Below, piece after piece: positions 42,161-50,619 of a stretch of DNA of 64,000 bases. The translations under genes were made by a program, and so were the position numbers. Source of the DNA: a virus; IMG/VR virus record IMGVR_UViG_3300035670_000017, positions 1-64,000 of that record. The stretch is one strand, 5' to 3'. Below the pieces are notes generated by a model, which worked only from the letters and a program-made list of their open reading frames with translations, was not told where the DNA came from and did no database searches. The first letter of the stretch is position 1, and each line of letters starts with the position of its first letter.

Positions 42161-43363
42161 ATGACGATTTATATTGATCCCTACCATACCACTTCTGGTA
42201 TGGTTCTCGACATGACCAAGGTCATCACACCACTTAAGGAATCAACGATCCGCGATCCCCTGGATGGAACGAACCTGGGCGTGAGGAGCGCTAACTCGAT
42301 CACGCCCGTCTTTATCACAGGATGTCGTGCTAGTGAGAGAGATATCCCATCATTCGCCCACCCGATATTGATTAAAAATTTCAACGGCAAGTCATATCTT
42401 TTCACAGACATGACTTTGTTCGTGAAAGCGAACGCGAATCTTCAGACGATTGACTCAAACATCCGCAGCCGTGAAGAGTTTGAATTCACAAAAGCCCGGG
42501 CAATTGCGTCTCTGGCTTGGGCTGCTGGAGAAGAATCTCGTTTCAGTAACGGCATGAGCTTTGTGAGCGTGGTGTTCGCTGCGTTGATCTCTCAGACTCT
42601 GTCTAAGTACTTTGCGCTGATCTTCACTGACACCATGAAGCTCCAGATGATCGCCCTGGGGTACTATGAGAGCCTGTACGTCGATGGCCCTGTCAACTAC
42701 TCTCAGGACATGGATATGTCCATGATGGTCGCTCGACGTGCTAGCGAAGCCTTCAAGATTCCTTTTGCTCAAGCTCTGGCTTTCTACAAGCAACTGGACA
42801 CTCCGATGGCTGACATCAGTGATCTATGCTCCGTGATCGTCAAGCAGTTGGATAACGTGAACCTGAATCCTATTCCTGGACGCCCAGAAAGTGGTTTCAA
42901 TTCGCGAGTGCTACTGAATCTGATTGGTAACGTCTGGTTCTCGACCAACTCCAAGTTGATCCTTCCGATCGCTATGGAACATCCTCCGACACTGGCAGCC
43001 ATTGTTTACTACTGCTTGAACTACAACAACTTCAAGAAGCAGCAACTTGGTCAAACCATCCAGTCTGTGGGTCGAAGCGGCAAAGCCAATGTCTTCAATG
43101 ACTCTTTTGCTAGTATGCTGGAAGAATACATGCAACCAATGCAAAGTATCCGTCCTGTGATGGAATACCTGGATCCAGCTACGTACTTGGATATCGACGA
43201 CGAGGCGCAGTTGTCCGAGGTGCAAAAGCTATTGACTGAACTGGAAGAAGATCCTAACGGAATCAGCAAAGTCAGTAACGAAGACAACAACAATATTCCG
43301 CCAGTTGAAATCGATCGTCCGTTGAATGCGGATGATGTGGTTGATGGGCGGCCTATCGTGTAA
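42161..43363 (+). CDS. Unknown protein, probably structural
   Basis: 400 residues from ATG 42161 (MTIYIDPYHTTSGM), with GGAG upstream. It is divergent from the sheath gene, and 50 nt separate the two starts. Mainly helical with hydrophobic segments (GMSFVSVVFAALISQTLSKYFALIF), ending in an acidic disordered tail (ELEEDPNGISKVSNEDNNN). It holds the place of phiKZ gp28, next to the sheath gene. No motif proves its function. Confidence 0.72.
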   Translation: MTIYIDPYHTTSGMVLDMTKVITPLKESTIRDPLDGTNLGVRSANSITPVFITGCRASERDIPSFAHPILIKNFNGKSYLFTDMTLFVKANANLQTIDSNIRSREEFEFTKARAIASLAWAAGEESRFSNGMSFVSVVFAALISQTLSKYFALIFTDTMKLQMIALGYYESLYVDGPVNYSQDMDMSMMVARRASEAFKIPFAQALAFYKQLDTPMADISDLCSVIVKQLDNVNLNPIPGRPESGFNSRVLLNLIGNVWFSTNSKLILPIAMEHPPTLAAIVYYCLNYNNFKKQQLGQTIQSVGRSGKANVFNDSFASMLEEYMQPMQSIRPVMEYLDPATYLDIDDEAQLSEVQKLLTELEEDPNGISKVSNEDNNNIPPVEIDRPLNADDVVDGRPIV

Positions 43364-43392
43364 GCTTACTTAGTCTTATATAGCCCTCATAA

Positions 43393-43422
43393 CTGCAAGA
43401 CTCTCACTTGAGAGTCTTGCAG
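43393..43422 (+). terminator. Terminator hairpin
   Basis: A perfect 13-bp stem (CTGCAAGACTCTC) with an ACTT loop, in the gap between two structural genes. Confidence 0.8.
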
Positions 43423-43455
43423 GTGGTGCTTATGTAATTTAGAAAAGGATCTTTC

Positions 43456-46098
43456 ATGCAACAGTATCTCATAGAACAAGCAAGAGATCAGATTTGGTGC
43501 AATCCAGGGCAGGACAACCAATACGTGATCAGACCAGATCGCGTGACCTTTGGCGCGGGTGCCATTAGTCAAGTCTTTGCCTTGTCGCGCTACATCGATC
43601 TCCCATTCAAGGACTCGTACAGTCAAGTCTTCCAAGTAGGCCAATGGCCTCCTTTCCTTTTGGGGTTGTTTGAGCAAAACCCTTCTTGGCTTAAGGAAAA
43701 ATGGTTCAGTCTCAAAGACGCCATGAATACCATGCCTCTATATGCAAATGCATATACGAATCGTGGAGTGAATATCCCTCGGGAAAACGTGTACTTCATG
43801 TACACCCGTGAAAAATGCCTGTTGTTCTGTGTCAAGAGTGATCCGGCGATCAAAGTCAAATACACAACAGACATCTTTTACTTTCGCTTTTACTCCAGTG
43901 CGTATCTGCGCAATCTCAACTCCGCTACACCGGCTCTCCCGTTTATTGAAGTCAAGACTTTCAAGCCTCTGGGTGTTCAAGGTATTCTGGAAGCGCGTGC
44001 TGCATGGCTGGATCTAGGTAAGCGACCTGGTTATACTGAGATCTGGGTCAACGGGCATATCGCTGATAATATCGATTTGAATAACGTCGAACCAGGTGAC
44101 TACGTCGAGTTGATCTATGATGCTTCGGTCAAGCGCCTGGTGACTTGGAAGAGCAATGAACTAGTTCCATTCACCTCGACCATGGATCAAAAGCTCAAGT
44201 ACCTTTTGCATTACACGAAAAACATCGCGGTCAATCAGATTGATTTCCAAGACGACATTGATGTGTTCGTGAAATACATCAAAACTCCCGATGTTAAGAT
44301 CGGCTACTATTATCCAAAGAACTCACCAGACGCTATGCGCATGGTCACTCACCGTGACTATAGCTTGACTGGCGACTATGTGGATTATATCGCCCGCTGC
44401 ATCGTCCAAGACTTTGAGATTCCTGGTTATGACTTCTCGGACTTTGAGATCACTCTAAAAATCCGACACAGCGGCTATAGTCGTCCTTTGATCTATGATG
44501 CTAACCGTATCCATGAGCTGTACAAGCTCAGCGATGAACGCATCATGATGAGTATGTCCGGTGTCGACACACTGGTGCCTGTTTGGAATGCCGCTCACTT
44601 GGAAGCCAGTGACTATACCAAGATCATGCGCGAAGACTTCCGTGACATCACTATTGACCAGGTTGAAAATGCCTATGGTTACAACGGCCTGTCGATTATG
44701 TTAGCGGATACTCCAACAGCTACCAATCTGAGCTACGGGCAGCCTTTCTCACCGTTGCCCTATGAACTGGCACTGGGTCCTTCCACGGTGTATGAGTACG
44801 ATCCAGAAGGTTATCTGCTTGGTGTCTATAAACATCTGTCTAAGGACGATGATTACAACGCCACGAACCCTATGTGTCGGCTGATTGAAGCTTTAGTGGG
44901 TGAAGGAAGTCAGCGTCCTAACGACATTTATGGACGCAATAACATCCCGATCCAAAAAGATGCCTCATTCCGTGTCTATCATACACGACTGGATTACAGC
45001 GTCAATCCACCTGTTCCGATGAACCAATGGTCTGACATCACTGATAGCTCGGAGATGTATAAGATTGAAAATGGTGTGCTGAAATGGATCAGTCCTGAAA
45101 CTGACCAATACCTGTTGGTTCGATTCGACAACACCTTCTTGTCCTATACCTTTAGTGCAGTTCAAAACGAAGGTACTCTCTTGTTCGGCATTCAGCAAAT
45201 TGAAAGCCGCGACGGAGTGGTGGCTAACCGATTGATGCAGGTGCCGCGTGGCGATCTCCAGATCTGGCTCAACGGCAAGAACTTGGTAAGAGATATTGAT
45301 TACGTGCTGAACTTCCCCTACGTCTGCATCAATAATCAGTCTTTCTTCAAACAACCAGCACAGACTGCTGCGCAGAGCATCCATGTTCGCTTCACAGGCT
45401 TTTGCTCCTCTGATATGCAAGTGCTTCCTTTGAAGAGCACAGGCTTTGTCATCAACGGCGCTTTGTCCAATGACCAAGCCTATACGTTGCATGATGACAA
45501 GGTGATGCATATCTCGGTGGCAGGTGGCGTCTATGCGAAGAATGAAGTGACGTTCTTTGAAGACAATCCTCAGTGGGATCCCCGTAGCCCCTATAACGGA
45601 ACTCCTTACCAAATCAACGACATCATCGTTCCTTTGAAGGATTTCGTTAATGAAGATACTTACACCTTGCTTGATAAGGCACTGGAGATTGACGTATTGG
45701 TTGAGTCTTATATGTCTCAGTATTATCCCAAACCTACTGATCAACCAGTCAGCTCGGCAACCAATCGCTGGCGCTTAACGTCTCCGTTTATCGCTAAGTT
45801 GGTGGATTTGTGCGTGAAGAATTCGATAACTTTCCAAGACAGTGATCAAGTCACAGACCAGAGGGTGCTACAAATATGTAAACCCTATGAGGTGCTATTG
45901 ACCTATGATCCTATCAACGAGGAGCATAGCCTTCCTGAGAAGTTTGTCAATATCACGCCGACCCGTTACAACTCTGCTGTCAATGTGACACGAGCGCAAT
46001 ACCGCTTCTTGCAAGCGGTTGTGCGTTTGTATGCCAACAACGCAGTAGGTTTGAATAACTTCATCACGTTCACAGCTCCGACTGTGCCGAATCAATAA
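43456..46098 (+). CDS. Large structural protein, probably neck, tail or baseplate
   Basis: 880 residues after AAAAGGATC. It is rich in Tyr, Asp, Asn and Pro and in short beta segments (for example WVNGHIADNIDLNNVEPGDYVELIYD and GDLQIWLNGKNLVRDIDYVLNFPYV), which recur as similar beta-sandwich-like units. No enzyme motif is seen. This is typical of large tail or virion-surface proteins. It lies between the sheath-flanking gene and the next structural gene, in the position of phiKZ gp27. Confidence 0.78.
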   Translation: MQQYLIEQARDQIWCNPGQDNQYVIRPDRVTFGAGAISQVFALSRYIDLPFKDSYSQVFQVGQWPPFLLGLFEQNPSWLKEKWFSLKDAMNTMPLYANAYTNRGVNIPRENVYFMYTREKCLLFCVKSDPAIKVKYTTDIFYFRFYSSAYLRNLNSATPALPFIEVKTFKPLGVQGILEARAAWLDLGKRPGYTEIWVNGHIADNIDLNNVEPGDYVELIYDASVKRLVTWKSNELVPFTSTMDQKLKYLLHYTKNIAVNQIDFQDDIDVFVKYIKTPDVKIGYYYPKNSPDAMRMVTHRDYSLTGDYVDYIARCIVQDFEIPGYDFSDFEITLKIRHSGYSRPLIYDANRIHELYKLSDERIMMSMSGVDTLVPVWNAAHLEASDYTKIMREDFRDITIDQVENAYGYNGLSIMLADTPTATNLSYGQPFSPLPYELALGPSTVYEYDPEGYLLGVYKHLSKDDDYNATNPMCRLIEALVGEGSQRPNDIYGRNNIPIQKDASFRVYHTRLDYSVNPPVPMNQWSDITDSSEMYKIENGVLKWISPETDQYLLVRFDNTFLSYTFSAVQNEGTLLFGIQQIESRDGVVANRLMQVPRGDLQIWLNGKNLVRDIDYVLNFPYVCINNQSFFKQPAQTAAQSIHVRFTGFCSSDMQVLPLKSTGFVINGALSNDQAYTLHDDKVMHISVAGGVYAKNEVTFFEDNPQWDPRSPYNGTPYQINDIIVPLKDFVNEDTYTLLDKALEIDVLVESYMSQYYPKPTDQPVSSATNRWRLTSPFIAKLVDLCVKNSITFQDSDQVTDQRVLQICKPYEVLLTYDPINEEHSLPEKFVNITPTRYNSAVNVTRAQYRFLQAVVRLYANNAVGLNNFITFTAPTVPNQ

Positions 46099-46106
46099 GG
46101 ACAAAC

Positions 46107-47783
46107 ATGAGTACGCTAGTAAATGTCGCGACAACCGACAATCAACAGCCGCTGTATGACGAAAATGCTCCATGGAAGATGTGGGGTATCGACGACATCT
46201 ATCTAGGGCTTGATGGCGCCAATCGCTATGTTCCCAAAGTCAATGACTACGTGATCCGTCCTCAGACCTATGAGACATGGATCGTCAAGAGCGTTGACCC
46301 TGTGACATATATTCCTGAACTGATCCCCATCTCTCCTTACGGAGCTGCAGGCGACACGACACGGGAAGACGTACTGTTCGGTGTGGGGCCCGGTACACAA
46401 GCCCAACTGCTGCGCATCTATATCAACCGAGCCAACTATCCCTATAAAGCCACTGTGGACACACATTGCTTTGTGGGTGGTATGTTCAACGCCTACGCCA
46501 TCGTTTATAAGAACGGAGATCCCTCCATCGGAGGTGAACCTATCTCTCGACTGTACGACAGCTCCGGAAACCTCATCGATGTCAAGGTTCCTCTTGAAGT
46601 CGTGGCTTTGGATACCCACACCAATCACTCCATCAAAGTGGTGCAAGAGTTCTCGGTTACGGAAGACATTCCTGACGGAGAGCCTCTGCTTGTGATATTC
46701 TACACAGCGGATGGTAACCCTGTGTCTAAGGCAATGCTGCTTGTGGAAAACACCAGCTACATCCGTGGCCTGGATATCCAGCGCAAATTCGTCACTAGTA
46801 TCTCCTTGGAGTCTCCATGGCTGTCGGCTGCGGACTCCAACGTACTGAAGTTCCCCTTGAACATTCCTTTGAATGCTCTGGACTTGGTGGGCGTGGTGAA
46901 CTACAACGTCGGACCTCCTTTGAAACTGGCTGTGGATGGCGGTAAGTTCCGTATGGATGGACTGGACGGCTATGTCTCCAGTATTCCTGGTGAGAAGTTC
47001 GATCTGTCCTTGGTTTACAGTCTGTCTGAAAATGAAGTGGCGTTTGCCGGTCAAGGGGTGTATGTGGATCGTAAGGTCACGCAACCCTACTCCGTGATCA
47101 CTGAGATCGTGGAGCCCGGCTACACTGTCAAACTGTTCGTCTATCCATTCTGGGATACTGCCCTGGGAGGCTACCGCCTTCGCTACTGGCTCTATAACCT
47201 CGCTCGTAACTCGAACGTGGAAGTGACGCAGTATGTGACATACAGTTCACAGATGCCAGCGTTTGATCCACGGGGTTACGGATACAAGCAACGACTGCAA
47301 GTCAACTTGAATCTGCGTAAGGTCTCCATGTCCTTCAAGCCCATGATCCATACGCAGATGTTCGAAGTGACCTTGTTCTCTGAGCCTCAGGATAACGTGA
47401 CTCCATGGGTCGTGTCTTCTCAGCTGTCTCCGACGATGCCAGGCTTTGGGCGCGAGACTTACGCCAAAGTGATCGGACCACGCACATACACACTGCGCTC
47501 CGGCTTCGATACCAAGGACCAGTGGCTCAAGGCTTTCTACTATGACGCTGATCCACTGATCGACCGTCGCAGTGAAGTCAATGCACCAATGCCTACAAGC
47601 ATGGATGTCTCGACTAACAACGGCACCACCTGGACTCGATACTTCATCGACACCAGCTGGAATTTGAACCTGACCAGTGCAACCGCCCTGGAAAACTACA
47701 AGAATGTGCTGATTCGTTTCATTCGTCCCTCTGGGATCAATGAAAGCCAATTGGCTATCTCTGCTGTGACTTTGCGTCCATAA
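46107..47783 (+). CDS. Structural protein, probably tail or portal-region
   Basis: 558 residues, 8 nt after the previous gene, with AAGGACAA before the ATG. Beta-rich throughout (EKFDLSLVYSLSENEVAFAG; YTVKLFVYPFWDTALGGYRLRYWLYNL). Codons are well adapted. It is probably made together with the previous protein and used in the same part of the virion. No conserved family is recognised; the phiKZ counterpart by position would be gp26. Confidence 0.75.
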   Translation: MSTLVNVATTDNQQPLYDENAPWKMWGIDDIYLGLDGANRYVPKVNDYVIRPQTYETWIVKSVDPVTYIPELIPISPYGAAGDTTREDVLFGVGPGTQAQLLRIYINRANYPYKATVDTHCFVGGMFNAYAIVYKNGDPSIGGEPISRLYDSSGNLIDVKVPLEVVALDTHTNHSIKVVQEFSVTEDIPDGEPLLVIFYTADGNPVSKAMLLVENTSYIRGLDIQRKFVTSISLESPWLSAADSNVLKFPLNIPLNALDLVGVVNYNVGPPLKLAVDGGKFRMDGLDGYVSSIPGEKFDLSLVYSLSENEVAFAGQGVYVDRKVTQPYSVITEIVEPGYTVKLFVYPFWDTALGGYRLRYWLYNLARNSNVEVTQYVTYSSQMPAFDPRGYGYKQRLQVNLNLRKVSMSFKPMIHTQMFEVTLFSEPQDNVTPWVVSSQLSPTMPGFGRETYAKVIGPRTYTLRSGFDTKDQWLKAFYYDADPLIDRRSEVNAPMPTSMDVSTNNGTTWTRYFIDTSWNLNLTSATALENYKNVLIRFIRPSGINESQLAISAVTLRP

Positions 47784-47787
47784 AAGC

Positions 47788-47822
47788 TATCTCTACCTAG
47801 GCTTTTGGCCTAGGTAGAGATA
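47788..47822 (+). terminator. Terminator hairpin
   Basis: A perfect 15-bp stem (TATCTCTACCTAGGC) with a TTTTG loop, closing the structural block. Confidence 0.88.
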
Positions 47823-47825
47823 TGC

Positions 47826-47865
47826 CCTTTGTATATTTTTTAATTACTATATACTTTACATGAGG
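47826..47865 (+). promoter_or_regulatory. Two-block promoter-like motif, copy 5
   Basis: CCTTTGTATATTTTT starts at 47826, and 22 nt later TATATACTTTACATGAGG lies at 47848-47865. An ATG within the motif is in frame with the next gene, but a later ATG has the better ribosome binding site. Confidence 0.75.
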
Positions 47866-47901
47866 AATAGCCCTCTAATTCTAGTACAGGAAAAAACAAT
47901 C

Positions 47902-48408
47902 ATGGGTAACAGTTGGATTACAGAAACTTTGGCTACGTCTATATATCGGCGAATCATCTTGGTACTATCATGCGTTTCATTACTCGCATCGGTCATCTAT
48001 TCTAACGCCAACAGCGTGCCGGAAACACTTTCTTTATGTGCAGCAGTATTCTTGGTAGTGTCTAATCTACTAACCATGAATAATCTACAAGAAATGCTCA
48101 AGCATCTCAAAAATCTTGATGACAGCAAAATTTACTTCTCTAGTGATATCAAAGAGAGTGTCAAGAGTCAAGTTCTAAAGTTCAATCTCGTTTCGATTTT
48201 GATGATTGCTTATGCGATCCTGATGAACGTACAGATGCTCCCTATTCCAGACGCATTCCCTTTGAAGGAATTTAAGACAATAGTCGCCTTCATCATGATC
48301 GTCACCTGCGCCTTAGTAATAGTAACCGATCCTATCGCTATCCTCAGTGAAATTAAGGAAAAACAAGATGAGCAAAAATCTATCTGCCACACACACCACC
48401 ACCACTGA
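47902..48408 (+). CDS. Four-helix membrane protein with His-rich tail
   Basis: 168 residues from ATG 47902 (MGNSWITETLATSIY), with CAGGA upstream. An in-frame ATG at 47860 lies in the promoter motif and is not preferred. Helices at about 15-37, 43-62, 96-115 and 125-147 suggest four spans with a charged middle (LKHLKNLDDSKIYFSSDIKES). The C-terminus ends SICHTHHHH, a natural Cys/His cluster that could bind metal. The end overlaps the next gene by 41 nt in another frame, so the His run is coded by the same bases as the next protein's THTTTT run. Confidence 0.7.
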   Translation: MGNSWITETLATSIYRRIILVLSCVSLLASVIYSNANSVPETLSLCAAVFLVVSNLLTMNNLQEMLKHLKNLDDSKIYFSSDIKESVKSQVLKFNLVSILMIAYAILMNVQMLPIPDAFPLKEFKTIVAFIMIVTCALVIVTDPIAILSEIKEKQDEQKSICHTHHHH

Positions 48409-49321
48409 AGCGTTGATCAATCGGATCCGTGGATGTATGAGTAACTGGAAATCCATACAACCAGGAGCTACTAATGACTATAGTCTAATTTTAAGATATA
48501 TAGGTAGTGAAAACGCTGAAGAAATATCTTGGTGGGTAGGACAAAGCATCCAGAAAGATTATATTGATAACTTCTTCTCACACAAAAAGCACATCCGTGA
48601 TCCCAGAGCTGCTTTCGATGAATTGTTCTCAGTAGAGAGACTTAAATATCTTCCTGAAAGTTATCTGGTAGTAATTCTCAAAAGAGTCTTTGGTAGTCGC
48701 TATGATGCAAGGGCAATTGGAACAGGACGGTTGTACCGACAAATTCGTCGTGAGATGAACATCTTGATTCGTAAGGAAAAAGGACGTATCTTTCAACTCA
48801 AGAAAGAAGCCAATCCCCTTAAGTTTCCAGAGTTCAAAATTCTGTACATCGGACCAGAGTTCCATTTGGACTCAAAGCCAAAACCGAAGCCTCTTCGCAT
48901 ACCGAGTAAGCGAGAACAGGTGATGGAGGATATTTTCAAACACTTGAAAAAATGGGAATATCCCCAAATGCCCGATGGCTTCGATAAAGTTCTAACTTAC
49001 ATCGACTCGAAACAATCTCGCAAGCTACTGCAGCCAGAAAACTTCTTTCCTGGTAAAATACAGAGTTATATTGAGAACTTCAGTACAGATCCTCGCCTTG
49101 TCGTCGATCCATATATTAAGTTCAATAATCTCCTGTCATCAGAAACACTGATGAGGCTGCCTCTGAGCTACTTGTATGTCATTCGAAAGCGAATCGTATT
49201 CGCGACGACAAACGAATATAAGTGCAAGCAAGTCAGTTCGTTGTTCCGTCAAACGAGCAACGAGATCGCAGCTATCTTGAGAGAGCAACGAAAGATCATG
49301 CACCGTCTTCGTAGCTGTTAA
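48368..49321 (+). CDS. Unknown protein with internal duplication
   Basis: 317 residues from ATG 48368 after AAGGAAAAACAAG; upstream codons overlap the previous gene. Two halves repeat the same pattern: near residue 80, DPRAAFDELFSVERLKYLP then ESYLVVILKRVFGSRYDA; near 240, DPYIKFNNLLSSETLMRLP then LSYLYVIRKRIVFATTN. Each is followed by a basic helix (RQIRREMNILIRKEKGR and RQTSNEIAAILREQRKI). A Lys/Pro linker (SKPKPKPLRIPSKR) joins the halves. The basic helices could bind nucleic acid, but no known domain is recognised. Confidence 0.72.
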   Translation: MSKNLSATHTTTTEALINRIRGCMSNWKSIQPGATNDYSLILRYIGSENAEEISWWVGQSIQKDYIDNFFSHKKHIRDPRAAFDELFSVERLKYLPESYLVVILKRVFGSRYDARAIGTGRLYRQIRREMNILIRKEKGRIFQLKKEANPLKFPEFKILYIGPEFHLDSKPKPKPLRIPSKREQVMEDIFKHLKKWEYPQMPDGFDKVLTYIDSKQSRKLLQPENFFPGKIQSYIENFSTDPRLVVDPYIKFNNLLSSETLMRLPLSYLYVIRKRIVFATTNEYKCKQVSSLFRQTSNEIAAILREQRKIMHRLRSC

Positions 49322-49328
49322 TGATATT

Positions 49329-49363
49329 TATCTACCTAGGAGCCAAAAGCTCCTAGGTAGATA
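49329..49363 (+). terminator. Terminator hairpin
   Basis: A perfect 15-bp stem (TATCTACCTAGGAGC) with a CAAAA loop, followed by GTATTATTTTTTCC. Confidence 0.9.
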
Positions 49364-49375
49364 GTATTATTTTTT

Positions 49376-49417
49376 CCTGTTTCTAACGATTTTCATTCAC
49401 ATATACTTCACTTGAGG
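49376..49417 (+). promoter_or_regulatory. Two-block promoter-like motif, copy 6
   Basis: TCCTGTTTCTAACG at 49375-49388 is a degenerate first block; CATATACTTCACTTGAGG follows at 49400-49417, in the usual distance. The leader GAGGACAATACCAATAGTCC is nearly the same as behind copy 3. Confidence 0.72.
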
Positions 49418-49473
49418 ACAATACCAATAGTCCATTTGTTTACTCCCTTAACCCTTACTGAAAGGACATCAAA

Positions 49474-50532
49474 ATGAGCAATCGTGAACGCCCTGGTCGT
49501 CGTGAACGCAAGGCCAGCAAGCCTGAGCAGGAAAACAACCACAACACACAGCACACTGGTGACGATAAGCCAACTGGTCTTATCTATCCTGAGATCATGG
49601 ATGAGCTGAAAGCTTTCTATGAATCTAACCCAGCGTATCATCTCGACACGCTGCCCATCATCTACCGTACTGCTCAACACCAGGACGATATCGATGAAGC
49701 CCTGACTCGAATGATTTGTTTGACTGAGGAAATCTATTCCGCTACAAACAAAGAAGTCGAAGTGTTGCGCAGCCTGCAAAACGGTCGCGTGATCGTAACT
49801 TACATCGGTCTGAAAGACCGCGTTGTCAAACAAACTCCTCGTAAGGAAAACACCATGCCCGATCAAAACCAAACTCCTGCTTCCGAAGAACCCAAGAAGC
49901 CAGAGGCCCAGGCCCAAGCCACTGAAGCTGAGCAAAAGCCTGCTGAAGAAAAGGAGCCAGTTAAATCTGACTTCGATGTTCTGTGGGACAAGATGGCAGA
50001 AGCCTGTGAAAAGGACGGTCTGCCTGATATGAACCTTGTGGAGTACACGGATAGCTCCATCCTGAATCAGATCAATAATCTGATTCTGGGCGGTGATCCT
50101 AAGGGTCGTCATTTCGCTCGCGGCGAGCACCGTATGGCTAACATCATCGCCACCATCAGCGATCCCGCTTTGGTGAACATGATTCCATACATCCACCATG
50201 TGGGTGCGATGACTGATCCAGAGTACTACGACAAGGACTACACCAAGGCCACGCTGCGGTACGACTTCGGTAAGTATGGCGTGATCACCTTCATCGCTGA
50301 ACGGTACGACCCCCTGCGTCACCCATCACGCTTCAGCAATTACGCCAGTGTGATGCGTGTGGTCAAGGAAGGTGAAATGGCTGACAATCTGCTGACCAAG
50401 CCAGAACACAAGCCATCGTTCATCTTTGATCACCGGGTGTACGCCGCCATCATCAATCGTGTTCACTTGGCTCACTGGGCATTCAAGTACGTGATGAACC
50501 AAGAAAAGCAAACTGCCGAGCAACCTAAGTAA
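49474..50532 (+). CDS. Unknown two-part protein
   Basis: 352 residues after AAAGGACATCAAA. A basic N-terminal tail (MSNRERPGRRERKASKPEQE) is followed by a helical part (about 35-125), then a disordered Pro/Glu/Ala linker (PASEEPKKPEAQAQATEAEQ) at about 130-165, then a second folded part (about 170-345) with His- and Tyr-rich segments (NMIPYIHHVGAMTDPEYYDKDY). No family is recognised for either part. Strong codon bias and its own promoter motif suggest an abundant early protein. Confidence 0.75.
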   Translation: MSNRERPGRRERKASKPEQENNHNTQHTGDDKPTGLIYPEIMDELKAFYESNPAYHLDTLPIIYRTAQHQDDIDEALTRMICLTEEIYSATNKEVEVLRSLQNGRVIVTYIGLKDRVVKQTPRKENTMPDQNQTPASEEPKKPEAQAQATEAEQKPAEEKEPVKSDFDVLWDKMAEACEKDGLPDMNLVEYTDSSILNQINNLILGGDPKGRHFARGEHRMANIIATISDPALVNMIPYIHHVGAMTDPEYYDKDYTKATLRYDFGKYGVITFIAERYDPLRHPSRFSNYASVMRVVKEGEMADNLLTKPEHKPSFIFDHRVYAAIINRVHLAHWAFKYVMNQEKQTAEQPK

Positions 50533-50538
50533 TGGAAA

Positions 50539-50568
50539 AGCCACAGGAGATGTAAATCTCCTGTGGCT
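50539..50568 (+). terminator. Terminator hairpin
   Basis: A perfect 12-bp stem (AGCCACAGGAGA) with a TGTAAA loop, 7 nt after the stop codon. Confidence 0.8.
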
Positions 50569-50619
50569 AATCCTTCAATTACTTTTAGACAAATACCCTC
50601 TAGTGAAAAGGAAAACAAA

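Noticed and set aside
47860-47901. Earlier ATG for the His-tailed membrane protein
   Set aside because: This ATG is the conserved TACATGAGG of the promoter motif, so it is probably at or near the transcript start; the ATG at 47902 has a ribosome binding site.
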